From: Deltaproteobacteria bacterium
GTDB lineage: Bacteria; Myxococcota_A; UBA9160; UBA4427
Reading direction: 5' to 3'
Length of the DNA stretch: 64,000 nucleotides
Assembly (NCBI GenBank): GCA_002719955.1
Contig: PBFW01000076.1
Span: 60,908-124,907, forward strand
Below are positions 44,918 to 53,599 of this stretch, piece after piece (position 1 is the stretch's first letter; every line of letters begins with the position of its first letter). The translations under genes were made by a program, and so were the position numbers. The notes beneath the pieces are model-generated. The model was not told the DNA's origin. It saw only the letters and a program-made list of their open reading frames with translations, and searched no databases.

Positions 44918-46198
44918 ATGGACGATTCTGGTTCGCGCATGCCCCTCGAAGATCTAGTAGACGATGGATCGGTCCGGATCACCGGATTCGTATCCGCTGG
45001 CGACGGCGTGGGCCGGACGTCGGAGGGCCGGGTGGTTTTCGTAGAGGGTGGGATTCCGGGCGAACGTGTCGAACTGATCGATGTGCGGACCCACAAGAAG
45101 GTTCTGCGCGCACGGGCCGGGAAGATCATCGAAGCGGGATCCGATCGGGTCGAACCGCGTTGTCCGCATTTCGGGATCTGTGGTGGATGTCGATGGCAGC
45201 ATGTGCGTTATTCGGCGCAGCTCGATGCGAAGAGGCAGATCATTTTCGACGCCCTGAAACGGATCGGAGGAATCTCTCTGAGCGAGGAGATTCGGATCGT
45301 GCCCTCGCCCGATCCCTACGCCTATCGTGCCAGAGCGCGTTGGGTCGAATTCGGGGGGACTCTCGGTTTTCGGGTTCGTGGATCGAAATCGGTCAGCCCG
45401 GTCGAGGTCTGTCCGGTGCTCGTGGGAAGCGCAGAGGCGGCGCTCAAGGAGCGGGTGGCAGAGAGCGAGGAGGCAGGTCTCAGGGTGGAGGATGCCGCGC
45501 GCAGAGGGAAAAGGCAGCGTGTGAAGGAATGGGTCGTCACGGCGGGCTCGGAGGGAAAGGCATTGGTCAGCCCCTCGCTCGCTGGGAGATCCGCCCGCGG
45601 AAGACGGCAGACGCCGGGGTCGGTGCTGATCGAAGTCGGCGACGAGTCGCTGCGAGCAAGCGGCGAAAGCTTCCTTCAGGGCAACGCGCTTCTCTGGGAA
45701 GCCTTGGCGAAGGCAGTTCGAGCGGAATGCATGAGCGGCCTAGAAGATGTGGCGAGCACGCATTTTGCGGAACTCTATGCCGGCATCGGCTTCTTCACGT
45801 TGGGTCTTGCGCGGGAATTCGCCGGGGGGGTCGCGCTCGAGAGCGATCGCTCGGCCCTCGCTGATCTGAAGTTCAATCTGCGGCGCGCGAATCTCGACGA
45901 CCGCGTCGACGTCCTCGCCGGTCGCGTCGAGACGCGTGGCGATCTGACGGCACGCATCGCATCGGGTCGGGTTCTACTCGTCGACCCGCCCCGCATCGGA
46001 CTCGCTCCGGCCCTTCGCGAAGCGATCGCGGCAGGGGGGCCGGAGCGTATCGTGTACGTTTCGTGCGACCCGGCGACCCTGGCCCGTGATCTGCGCGAAC
46101 TCGGAAGCATCGGCTATGAGGTCGCGACGATTCGCGCCTTTGATCTCTTTCCGCAGACCCCCCATGTCGAATCCATCGTTCGACTCGAGCGCAGCTGA
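44918..46198 (+). CDS. RlmD/TrmA-type 5-methyluridine RNA methyltransferase
   Basis: A 426-residue class I SAM methyltransferase. A TRAM domain (ITGFVSAGDGVGRTSEGRVV) is followed by a 4Fe-4S motif (CPHFGICGGCRWQHVRYSAQ), the SAM site FAELYAGIGFFTLGLA, and the nucleophile in YVSCDPATLARDL; the final acid is in FPQTPHVESIVRLE. It methylates C5 of a uridine in 23S rRNA or tRNA. Start at 44918 or 44939. It lies 13 bp after the CNNM gene in the same direction, so they may be co-transcribed. Confidence 0.92.
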   Translation: MDDSGSRMPLEDLVDDGSVRITGFVSAGDGVGRTSEGRVVFVEGGIPGERVELIDVRTHKKVLRARAGKIIEAGSDRVEPRCPHFGICGGCRWQHVRYSAQLDAKRQIIFDALKRIGGISLSEEIRIVPSPDPYAYRARARWVEFGGTLGFRVRGSKSVSPVEVCPVLVGSAEAALKERVAESEEAGLRVEDAARRGKRQRVKEWVVTAGSEGKALVSPSLAGRSARGRRQTPGSVLIEVGDESLRASGESFLQGNALLWEALAKAVRAECMSGLEDVASTHFAELYAGIGFFTLGLAREFAGGVALESDRSALADLKFNLRRANLDDRVDVLAGRVETRGDLTARIASGRVLLVDPPRIGLAPALREAIAAGGPERIVYVSCDPATLARDLRELGSIGYEVATIRAFDLFPQTPHVESIVRLERS

Positions 46199-46271
46199 TC
46201 TCGCGGGGCCGGCCTGGAGAGCCCCGAGGGGCCAGCGCCGCGGGATGCAGGGGATTCGAGATCGGGCAGAG

Positions 46272-46913
46272 CTAGGGTTCGATCAGTCCGTGTCGGAGCG
46301 CATAACGCACCAGCTCGGTGGCCTTCCGTACGTCGAGTTTGCGCATCAGGCTGGTGCGATGAGCCTCGACGGTCTTCGTACTGATCGAAAGCTCGGTTGC
46401 GACTTCCTTCGCGGAGAGGCCGTCAGCGATCAGGCGGAGAACTTCGCGTTCACGCGCGGAGAGAAGCGTGAAGGGATCGGATGATTTCGACTTCGGCGAA
46501 CGGGCCTGCTCGACGATCTTCTTGGCGACGGCGGGGCTGAAATAGCTCCCGCCCTTCATGACCTCGCGAATCGCCGTTACGATTTCTTCCGCACGTCCGT
46601 CCTTGAGGACATAGCCATCGGCGCGTAGACCGATCGCGCTTTGGATGAAGGTCGGGTCGTTGTGGACCGAGAGCAGGATCACTTTGGTGTCCCCATACTC
46701 GTTTCGAAGCCGCTCGAGTGTTTCGAGTCCGCCGAGATGGGGCATCGTGATGTCGAGTACGACGATGTCGGGCCGGGAGCGCTCGACTGCGTCGAGTACT
46801 TCACGCCCGTTTTTCGCTTCGCCGCAGACCTCGAATTCCGGTTCCACCTCGAGAAGACGCTTGAGCCCCTCTCGAACGATCCCGTGATCATCGGCGATGA
46901 CGATTGAAATCAT
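46272..46913 (-). CDS. NarL/LuxR-family response regulator
   Basis: A 213-residue regulator: receiver domain (1-120) with IADDHG, phosphoacceptor aspartate in IVVLDITMPHLGG and the lysine in YVLKDG, and a LuxR-type HTH (about 148-205; LSAREREVLRLIADGLSAKE, ELSISTKTVEAHRTSLMRKL). It should dimerise on phosphorylation and control transcription. No histidine kinase adjoins. The ATG at 46913 starts directly at the receiver fold. Confidence 0.93.
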   Translation of the reverse strand: MISIVIADDHGIVREGLKRLLEVEPEFEVCGEAKNGREVLDAVERSRPDIVVLDITMPHLGGLETLERLRNEYGDTKVILLSVHNDPTFIQSAIGLRADGYVLKDGRAEEIVTAIREVMKGGSYFSPAVAKKIVEQARSPKSKSSDPFTLLSAREREVLRLIADGLSAKEVATELSISTKTVEAHRTSLMRKLDVRKATELVRYALRHGLIEP

Positions 46914-47159
46914 CACGCCAGAATAACGATGTGGCCAGAGCGATTCAATCGGGGAATCGGCGCGCCGACTCGGCGTGTTTGTCGGGTGCATTCTCTGGCG
47001 ACGCGATCGATGAGTCATATGACACGAGCGGATCAGCGGAGTACGTTCGTGTGCAGGGGGGGGGCCGCTGAGTCCGTGGAGCGATCTTCGTGGGGGGCTC
47101 GAGCGGGCTGGGTGACGGGCCGCCGCCCGCGGACGCGGCGTGTCTAGGCCCATGTCCCC

Positions 47160-48005
47160 ATGTCCACGTTCATGGGCGATGCAGCCGGACGGCTCGAACG
47201 CGGATGCTCGAGAAGGGAATCAGGCCATTCCGTGTTTCGCAAGGATCGGAATCATCCCCGGCCCAGCGCCGGTTCGCGTTCTCCGTCGGGTTCCGGGTCG
47301 CCGAAGAGTCCAAGTAGAGGGGCTTGTGCCACATCTAGCGGGCCGGCGGGGGATCCATTCGTTCTCTACGTCGAGGGAGCCCGGGATCGCGAGATCCTTT
47401 GGTGTTGGGCGCGCCGAGCCGAGCCCGGTTTGGCTCGCTGCATCGAGCGCAATACGGTGATTCTCGGGGGACGACGACCCGCCCGAGCACTCGCAGATTT
47501 CCGCAATCGGGGTGGGGCCGATGCCGGATTGCGGGGCCTGATCGTCCTCGATCGCGACGATCATCACGAGCGCGACGAGAATCCGCCGGCAGCGGTCGCC
47601 GAGACGGGGCTCGAGGTCTTCGTCTGGGGTCTCCGGCATATCGAGAGCTATCTGCTGGTCCCGGCTGCGCTCAGGCGCGTATTACGCCCGCCGATCGATG
47701 CTCCGCGGGTCGATCGCGTGCTCGCGAACCACATGGCGATGGCGCGCGAGCGCACCGGGCAGGGCTCCGATTCCGGTTCGGTTCACGCGAAGCGCATTCT
47801 GGGGGCGGGTGGGTCGCTCTCCGAGGCGCTGGGGACGGAGCTTCGAGCGGGAGAGATCGCTCGGGCGATGCGGGTGGACGATCTTCATGACGATGTAGTC
47901 GCCCTCTTCAAGCGGATCGGGACGCTTTCCGGGCTCGCGCCGCAGGGGCCTGAGGTCGTTGTCCGCCCGCCCCGACCCGCGCGCTCCGAGCCCGAACGCT
48001 CTTGA
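47160..48005 (+). CDS. Orphan TOPRIM-like (OLD/DUF4435-type) protein
   Basis: Up to 281 residues. The first 65 are low-complexity and may not be translated. From about residue 66 the layout resembles a TOPRIM domain of OLD-family nucleases: FVLYVEGARDREIL with the metal-binding glutamate, a GGRRPARALADFRN segment, and LIVLDRDDHHERDE with the DxD acids, then VFVWGLRHIESYLL as in DUF4435/OLD C-termini. No ATPase or RecB-like partner adjoins. It may be a stand-alone metal-dependent nuclease domain or a remnant. Start is uncertain; assignment is by motif only. Confidence 0.6.
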   Translation: MSTFMGDAAGRLERGCSRRESGHSVFRKDRNHPRPSAGSRSPSGSGSPKSPSRGACATSSGPAGDPFVLYVEGARDREILWCWARRAEPGLARCIERNTVILGGRRPARALADFRNRGGADAGLRGLIVLDRDDHHERDENPPAAVAETGLEVFVWGLRHIESYLLVPAALRRVLRPPIDAPRVDRVLANHMAMARERTGQGSDSGSVHAKRILGAGGSLSEALGTELRAGEIARAMRVDDLHDDVVALFKRIGTLSGLAPQGPEVVVRPPRPARSEPERS

Positions 48006-48039
48006 AAGCGGCAGGGGCGTTCGGGCGGGGGCGTGCGTT

Positions 48040-49020
48040 TCAGGGGTCGAGTGCGTCTCGAAGGATCGGAGCGCGCACCGATTCCACGTGGGCGCGGGTT
48101 CGGCGAAGATCGGCGAAGAGCGCCATCGCGCGATTCAGGAAGGCCACGCCGATGATCACATGCATCGCCAGAAAGACCAGATTCGTCCAGAGGGCGAAAG
48201 CGTAGAGCGAGGCTTCATCCCCGTAGCCGTGGAAGACGCTGGCCCAGACGATCTCCCGCGTTCCGAAATTCCCGAAAGAGGGCAGCATCATCATGAAGTA
48301 GAGCACCGGGATTCCGGAGATCAGGGCGATCCAGTCGATGGGATTGCCGAAGGCGCGGGTCGCCATGCCCTGGATCAGGACATCGGCCGCTGCGAAGCCG
48401 GCGAAAATCCAGAGATAGGGCACCAGGTCGCGCAGATTGACGCGGCCCTCCAGCCAGTCGAGGTGCAGTAATGCATAGAGCCTGTCGACGGCGCCGAGCC
48501 GGCGAGCGACGGCGAAGCTCATGACCAGGGTCCAGCCGAAGACGACGACCCCCGCGACCCACGTGAATTGCACCTGATCCCGAGGGACGAAGAAGAGCGC
48601 GACAGTGCCCTGGAGCAGCAACACAAAGAAATGTGCGACGAAGGGAAGCGTCGTGACCGCGACGACGGATTGGAGCGGCGCACGGCAGAGCTGCCAGATC
48701 CCGAGAAAGAAGGCCGCATCCGAAACGGAATGATTCAGCGCCCGAGCGAGCTCGGCGCCGCCCTTGACGGCGATGATCTGTCGGCGGGGGACGGGGGCGA
48801 GGAAGCGGCGGACCATCGAGGCTTGGACGAGACACCAGACGAGGAAGAAGACGATCTTGTCGAGGATGGTGATCGCGATGAAGAGTGGCAGGTTGGCGCG
48901 CTCGGTCGCGTCGGGAATCGCCTGCCAATCGATCGCATATCCGAAGACATAGACCAGCGCCCCGCCGGAGATCACCAGGGGAAGCACATGGCGGTAGAGA
49001 AAATTCTTCACTCGGAACAC
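48040..49020 (-). CDS. Flippase-like (LPG-synthase TM) membrane protein
   Basis: About 326 residues, with seven or eight hydrophobic helices and the lysylphosphatidylglycerol-synthase transmembrane / YbhN-like pattern (GIPVLYFMMMLPSFGNFGTR, then YAFALWTNLVFLAMHVIIGV). Proteins of this type move lipids or lipid-linked compounds; the aminoacyl-transferase domain is absent. GTG at 49020 was chosen because the preceding residues overlap the leader of the divergent nfu gene; a longer frame begins at 49098. Confidence 0.72.
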   Translation of the reverse strand: MFRVKNFLYRHVLPLVISGGALVYVFGYAIDWQAIPDATERANLPLFIAITILDKIVFFLVWCLVQASMVRRFLAPVPRRQIIAVKGGAELARALNHSVSDAAFFLGIWQLCRAPLQSVVAVTTLPFVAHFFVLLLQGTVALFFVPRDQVQFTWVAGVVVFGWTLVMSFAVARRLGAVDRLYALLHLDWLEGRVNLRDLVPYLWIFAGFAAADVLIQGMATRAFGNPIDWIALISGIPVLYFMMMLPSFGNFGTREIVWASVFHGYGDEASLYAFALWTNLVFLAMHVIIGVAFLNRAMALFADLRRTRAHVESVRAPILRDALDP

Positions 49021-49127
49021 GGTCGGCCAGCATAGCCGGAAAGGGCACGGGATTCGCGAGTCTCGCGAGATCGCTTGGCCTGTCACGGTTTTGGCCAAGG
49101 CCGAGGGTCCGACCTATTCTTGGCACC

Positions 49128-49715
49128 ATGGAACTCGGGTTTCGCATGCACGCCGAACGAACGCCCAATCCGAACAGCATCAAATGGGTTCTCGACCAGC
49201 CGGTCGCCGACGTCGTGCCGTCGGCCTCCTTTCTCCTTTCGTCGCAGGAGGATGGGTCGATCGGCGTGGGGCTGACGTCGGATGTGTCGCCGCTGGCGGC
49301 GCCGATCCTCGAGATCGAGGGCGTCGAAGGCGTCTTTCTAGGTCCGACCTTCGTGACCGTGACGAAGGCCGAGGGTTCGGAGTGGACCGAGCTCGCCGCA
49401 CCCGTCGTGGCCGCAATCAAAGTCTGGGTCGGAAGCGGCGAACCGGCCTTCGGAGCGAGTTTCGAAATCCCGGTGGCGGCGGACGATCAGGTCGTGGTGG
49501 CGCAGATCAAGACCATCCTCGAGCACGACGTGCGGCCCTATGTCGAACAGGACGGCGGGGAAATCAGCTTTGCGGGCTATCGAGATGGCGTGGTCGAAGT
49601 GATCCTGCAGGGTGCCTGCGCCGGCTGTCCGAATGCTTCGATCACCCTCAAGATGGGCATCGAGGCGCGGCTCAAGCAAGAGATTCCCGAGGTCAAAACT
49701 GTCGTTGCGCTCTAA
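49128..49715 (+). CDS. Nfu-type Fe-S scaffold/carrier protein
   Basis: A 195-residue protein with an N-terminal Nfu_N domain (HAERTPNPNSIKWVLD to VGSGEPAFG) and a C-terminal NifU domain with the cluster-binding C-x2-C (GACAGCPNASITLKMGIE). This two-domain order is that of mitochondrial NFU1 and alphaproteobacterial Nfu. It carries 4Fe-4S clusters to client enzymes such as aconitase or lipoyl synthase; aconitase and the AOR enzyme in this window would be plausible clients. Confidence 0.93.
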   Translation: MELGFRMHAERTPNPNSIKWVLDQPVADVVPSASFLLSSQEDGSIGVGLTSDVSPLAAPILEIEGVEGVFLGPTFVTVTKAEGSEWTELAAPVVAAIKVWVGSGEPAFGASFEIPVAADDQVVVAQIKTILEHDVRPYVEQDGGEISFAGYRDGVVEVILQGACAGCPNASITLKMGIEARLKQEIPEVKTVVAL

Positions 49716-49770
49716 CCAGCCGCCGCCTCTGCTTATTTTTGGTCGTGGCCGCCGATGGAGTCGCGGCCGT

Positions 49771-51267
49771 ATGTTCTTTTTCCGGCGGGGTAACCGGCGG
49801 CTTGGGGGGCGTCGCCGATGGTTCGCAGGGCGTAATCGGCCGTGGGGAAGCGCCCGGTTGACGGGGATGGGCCGCGTGACCCTGGTGGCTGCAGCGTTTC
49901 TTGTCCTGCTTCTCGGGTGGGGCGCGCAGGTGGCCTGGCAGGCCCGGTGGGAAATGGCTCCGTTTTTGCTTCCGGCAGTCTCCGTCGTCCCGCCCCCCTT
50001 TGCCCCGCCCCGGGATTACCGACTGGATCCTCCGCTCAGTCGTGAGCGTTTTGGTTTCGCTCGGGCTGGGGCTGCGGAAATCGACCCCTCGGCTGTCCCG
50101 AGGCTCGTCGAGTGGGTGGACGCTCGGGGTCGGATGCAGGGCGCGCCGGATCTTGCCCAATCATCCGGAGCGGGCGTCCCGTCGGGCAACTTGCGGGTTG
50201 AGTACAGCCTCGATGAGGAATTGACCGAGGACGTCTTCGAGATTCTTCGAAAGGGTCGTGTCGGACGGGGCCACGCCATCGTGCTCGACCCCAGAACCGG
50301 TCGGTTGCTCGCTTACGTTTCGACCGATCGTGAAGCGTTCCCGCCGGAGAGGGCCTATCCGGCCGCTTCGATCGTCAAGATCCTGACCGCGGCCGCGATG
50401 CTCGAGGAGTCTGGCGGGTGGGGCGCCGCCGCCTGCCGCTATCGCGGCAACAAATATCGTTTGGACCGACGTCGGCTGGAACGTCCGAGCAGCGGTCGGG
50501 AGTCGACGCTTGCAGATGCCTTGGCCACCTCGAACAATCAATGCTTCTCGCAATGGACGCTCAGCATCCTCGGTGAGGAAAAACTGACGAAGACCTTCGA
50601 GCGCTTCGGCTGGCTTTCGCCCTCCGCCCCCGGGCACGAGGCAGGCCGTGTCGAGCCAGCCAAAACCGAACTCGACCTCGGTCGCCTCGGCAGCGGTCTG
50701 GACGGCGTGAGGGTGACTCCACTGCACGTAGCTTCTCTCGCGTCGATCTTGACGGGTGGGGAGTGGATCGAGCCCTGGTGGGTGGATCGGATCGTCGATG
50801 GGGCGGGGCGCTCGCTCGCGATGCCCGAGCGGAGAGCGCCCCGGCGGGTCTTGAGCGAAGAGCAGGCGTCCGCTCTGCGATCGATGATGATCGGCACGAC
50901 AACGCGTGGGACGGCGAAGAGCGCATTTCGCACTCGCCGCGGGCGACCGCTCCTCGGAGAGATCCGCGTGGCGGGCAAGACCGGCAATCTCACCGGAAGA
51001 GATCCCTTCGGTCGCTATGAATGGTTCGTCGGCCTCGCCCCCGCCGAAGATCCCAAGATCGCCGTGGTCGTGCTCCAGCTCCAGAGCAATCTCTGGTGGT
51101 CCAAGTCGAGTGAGCTCGCTGCTCGGGTGTTGGAGAAGGTCTTCTGCGACCGCTCCGGCTGTCGCCCGGAGCGCGCCGATCGTTGGACGGGAGATCTGGG
51201 TGATCTCGCCGCGCCCCTGCTGATCTCGAACCTCGAAAGACCCCTGCGCGGGTCACAAATCGAATAG
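49771..51267 (+). CDS. Penicillin-binding transpeptidase-domain protein
   Basis: About 498 residues: a very basic cytoplasmic N-terminus, one transmembrane helix (VTLVAAAFLVLLLGWG, about residues 36-51), a proline-rich stalk, and a transpeptidase domain with S200-x-x-K203 (PAASIVKI), S254-N-N256 (ATSNNQC) and K403-T-G (VAGKTGNL). It should cross-link peptidoglycan in the periplasm. There is no transglycosylase or classical dimerisation domain, so it resembles a small class B PBP or class D-like enzyme. The start could be the ATG at 49867. A 56-bp gap separates it from nfu. Confidence 0.85.
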   Translation: MFFFRRGNRRLGGRRRWFAGRNRPWGSARLTGMGRVTLVAAAFLVLLLGWGAQVAWQARWEMAPFLLPAVSVVPPPFAPPRDYRLDPPLSRERFGFARAGAAEIDPSAVPRLVEWVDARGRMQGAPDLAQSSGAGVPSGNLRVEYSLDEELTEDVFEILRKGRVGRGHAIVLDPRTGRLLAYVSTDREAFPPERAYPAASIVKILTAAAMLEESGGWGAAACRYRGNKYRLDRRRLERPSSGRESTLADALATSNNQCFSQWTLSILGEEKLTKTFERFGWLSPSAPGHEAGRVEPAKTELDLGRLGSGLDGVRVTPLHVASLASILTGGEWIEPWWVDRIVDGAGRSLAMPERRAPRRVLSEEQASALRSMMIGTTTRGTAKSAFRTRRGRPLLGEIRVAGKTGNLTGRDPFGRYEWFVGLAPAEDPKIAVVVLQLQSNLWWSKSSELAARVLEKVFCDRSGCRPERADRWTGDLGDLAAPLLISNLERPLRGSQIE

Positions 51268-52246
51268 ACCGCGAAGTTCACGGCTGAGCTCCTGGTGCCG
51301 ACGCCGCCGCGTACGACTCGCTATACTCTGCGCTTCTTGCCCGTGTTCGGTGCGATTTTCTCCTGGCTCGGCCGCATGGTCTTAGTGCGGCCGGTGTCGA
51401 TGAGAAACCGAGCGATGGGATCGAGATCTTGATGCGGTGCACGCTTGCTGGATCTCCAGTCGGGAAATGGTCGGGTGAGGACGAAGCCGACGAGCTTCGA
51501 GGGAGCGAGCGGTTGAGTGATTCTGGTCGGACCGGTGGAACTGGGAGCGGGCGAAACGCGGGTGCGTCTTCGACGGTCGCAGCCTCGCCTTCCGTCTCCC
51601 AAAAACCCGAGCCCGCGGATCGTCCGGGCGCTTCGGGACATCGTTTCGGTCCCGACCTCGCTTGCTCCGAATGCGGCATCCAGTGGGATGTCCATCAAAA
51701 GGAGCCTCGTCCCTGCAACCCCGACCGGGATTTGGGGCAACCATCCGGCGCTTTTCTCCGGCGCCCCGCGGTAGCTTCGGTCGAGCCGACCAAGGCCTCT
51801 GCTGTGGTACGGGATGACGCGACGACCGACGGCGACCAGGCGAGACCAAAGACCCCTTCCAAATCCGAATATTGATTCCGCGGGTTGCGGCATGCGTTGA
51901 GTTCGCCTGCTTCGCGGGGGCTTGTTCCTGTCTGCGCCTGGTCGGACAAGAGGGGTGCCGCGGCGACTTCGATCGCGTGAGCCGCTTTGCCAGTTGAACC
52001 TTGCACATGGTTTGCCGGCAACTTGCCGAGTGGAATCCGCTGGGACGGGAAGGGTGACGGAAAGCGTCTCCGCATCTGACGAGTCACGGCACTTTTCGGG
52101 GTTGGCGACGTGATCTGGCATTGCTGAAGTCTCGCGTTTCTTTTCTGTCTCGAAAAAGTTCAGCTTCGATTCCGCCCGGTCGATCAGTCATCTGGCATGC
52201 GGACTTGCACGTCGCAATGGGGCCCGCGCGCGAAAGGGCTGAGAGC
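51268..52246. other. Sparse region of about 980 bp upstream of the pilin promoter
   Basis: Mostly without supported genes. It contains one possible small zinc-finger gene (51432-51875 plus). Opposing minus-strand frames are long but arginine-rich and look like shadows. A sigma-54-like TGGCATGCGGACTTGC near 52193 has one base too many between its elements. Regulator sites for the pilin promoter at 52247 would be expected in the right-hand 200 bp but none was identified. Confidence 0.45.
51432..51875 (+). CDS. Possible small zinc-binding protein
   Basis: An open frame of 147 codons. Most is Ser/Gly/Pro rich and disordered-looking, but residues about 78-96 read CSECGIQWDVHQKEPRPC, a compact Cys/His cluster (C-x2-C-x6-H-x6-C) that looks like a true metal-binding motif rather than chance. 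No good ribosome-binding site is visible before the ATG. No family could be named. Kept as a weak candidate. Confidence 0.33.
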   Translation: MRCTLAGSPVGKWSGEDEADELRGSERLSDSGRTGGTGSGRNAGASSTVAASPSVSQKPEPADRPGASGHRFGPDLACSECGIQWDVHQKEPRPCNPDRDLGQPSGAFLRRPAVASVEPTKASAVVRDDATTDGDQARPKTPSKSEY

Positions 52247-52262
52247 TGGCACGAGTGTTGCT
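52247..52262 (+). promoter_or_regulatory. Sigma-54 promoter of the pilin gene
   Basis: TGGCACGAGTGTTGCT is a perfect match to the -24/-12 consensus TGGCACG-N4-TTGCW. Transcription would begin near 52273, giving a leader of about 125 bases before the pilin start. Sigma-54 with the PilR activator is the known control of pilA in several Proteobacteria and in Myxococcus. Confidence 0.88.
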
Positions 52263-52398
52263 CTTAGAACGATTCGGCGGAGCCAGCCCCATCCTGGACG
52301 GAAACTCGGGGAGACCGCAGCCAACTCCTGCACAGGGCAGGGTCTCGTTCACTCGAGTGACCTAACAGAGAACAGATACTCAAAGGATAAACACAACA

Positions 52399-52965
52399 AT
52401 GAGCAAACTCATTCGCAAGTCCAATAAGGGCTTCACCCTCATCGAGCTCATGATCGTGGTTGCCATCATCGGCATTCTCGCCGCGATCGCGATCCCCAAC
52501 TTCCTGCGCTTCCAGCTCAAGTCCAAGAGCTCGGAAGGCAAGGTCAACATTGCGGCGATCCGCACTGCCGAGGAGTCCTACATCGCGGAGTTCGGGAACT
52601 ACGTAGGCGCGGCGATCAGCCCCGCTGCGGCATGGCCCCGAACGGCGAAGATTCCCTTCGTTGATGTCGGTGCCGCCGGCGCCAATTTCGACACGCTCGG
52701 ATGGGCACCGGAGGGTCAGGTCTTCTTTTCCTACGGCGTGAACTATGCCTCGGCTACGCCGGATGCATATACGATTTCGGCGACGGCCGACATCGACGGC
52801 GACAGCGCCCCGCAGTCCTGGGGCTACGTGAAGGAAATCGGTACCTCCGGCGTGGGCGTCGTAGGTCTCGACGCCGCCTGTCTCGTGGGTGGTGTGGGTG
52901 CGTCCCAGAATCAGCTGGAGACCGTCGGCCCGTGCACCAGCGCGATGGGTCAGTCGGTCTTCTAG
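52399..52965 (+). CDS. pilA: Type IV pilin / PilA-like major pilin
   Basis: A 188-residue pilin. The short basic leader MSKLIRKSNKG is followed by the prepilin peptidase site G/FTLIELMIVVAIIGIL, with F1 and E5 of the mature protein, and a hydrophobic alpha 1 helix. The C-terminal globular domain contains two cysteines (DAACLVGG and VGPCTSAMG) that could form the disulfide loop. It would be polymerised into a type IV pilus or a pseudopilus. AAAGGA lies 11 bases upstream. No assembly gene is adjacent. Confidence 0.93.
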   Translation: MSKLIRKSNKGFTLIELMIVVAIIGILAAIAIPNFLRFQLKSKSSEGKVNIAAIRTAEESYIAEFGNYVGAAISPAAAWPRTAKIPFVDVGAAGANFDTLGWAPEGQVFFSYGVNYASATPDAYTISATADIDGDSAPQSWGYVKEIGTSGVGVVGLDAACLVGGVGASQNQLETVGPCTSAMGQSVF

Positions 52966-52991
52966 ATCGCGTCTGATCGCCTGAATGCGAA

Positions 52992-53020
52992 GGGGCCGGG
53001 CATTTGCCCGGCCCCTTTTT
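52992..53020 (+). terminator. Rho-independent terminator of the pilin gene
   Basis: A perfect 10-bp stem (GGGGCCGGGC / GCCCGGCCCC) with a 4-base loop at 52992-53015, followed by five T and then GTTTT. It starts 27 bp after the pilin stop, so the pilin is monocistronic. Confidence 0.93.
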
Positions 53021-53107
53021 GTTTTGGGCTTCGTCGATTCCGGATGTCGATTCTGCATCACGGCACCCAACGAACGCGATCGAAGCGCGTGCGTCCGATT
53101 TCCGCTC

Positions 53108-53503
53108 TCAGCCGATGATTCGACCGCCGCCCGGGCCGCCGCCCGGGCCGCCCGCTGGGCCCTGGCCGGGCACGACGATGCGGTTGGCTTCCTGGCGCTG
53201 CATTTCCCGCGCTTCCTCCATCAGACGCTCGACGCCCGCCTGAACGGCCTGTGGGAATGCGTCGATGGCTTCGGTGAGTGTCGTCGCTTCGATCGGGCAG
53301 TTGATCGGAAGCGGTCCCCGAGCCGACATCAGGGTCGTTTCGCCAATGAACATCGTCGGGCGGCTCGTGTCATCGAGTCCATCCACGGTGACGGGCGTGA
53401 GGCGGCGGATCGAAGCGACCTTCAGGTCGGTGAAGGTCTCTTCGCGGTAGAGGTTGCTCTGGTCTACGGCGATATCGCCGAGGGGGCTGGTTTCTTCGCT
53501 CAA
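53108..53503 (-). CDS. Conserved-looking hypothetical protein with Gly/Pro-rich tail
   Basis: A 131-residue protein starting at TTG with GAGGAG eight bases upstream. The N-terminal two thirds look globular (ETFTDLKVASIRRLTPVTVD, RPTMFIGETTLMSARGPLP), followed by an amphipathic helix (FPQAVQAGVERLMEEAREMQ) and a C-terminal tail of repeated Gly-Gly-Pro. No signal peptide or transmembrane helix. Family and function not recognised. The frame and ribosome-binding site support it as a real gene. Confidence 0.65.
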   Translation of the reverse strand: MSEETSPLGDIAVDQSNLYREETFTDLKVASIRRLTPVTVDGLDDTSRPTMFIGETTLMSARGPLPINCPIEATTLTEAIDAFPQAVQAGVERLMEEAREMQRQEANRIVVPGQGPAGGPGGGPGGGRIIG

Positions 53504-53599
53504 TGGGGCTTCTCCTCAGTTGGCCCCATATTCGCAAAAGGCGGCGTGGAGTCAAAGAGCAGGCTCCGATTCTACGCCTTCCGAGTGCCCTGCTCGGGA

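Noticed and set aside
51321..52121. Minus-strand 266-codon open frame before pilA
   Set aside because: Very arginine/proline-rich without any motif; the only natural-looking part is its last 30 residues, which have no start codon or ribosome-binding site.
52190..52210. Second sigma-54-like element TGGCATGCGGACTTGC
   Set aside because: The GG and GC are separated by 11 rather than 10 bases, which sigma-54 does not tolerate well; the perfect site at 52247 explains pilin expression.
53113..53160. CCGCCGCCCGGG tandem repeat as a non-coding repeat element
   Set aside because: It is simply the coding sequence of the Gly/Pro-rich tail of the hypothetical protein at 53108-53503.
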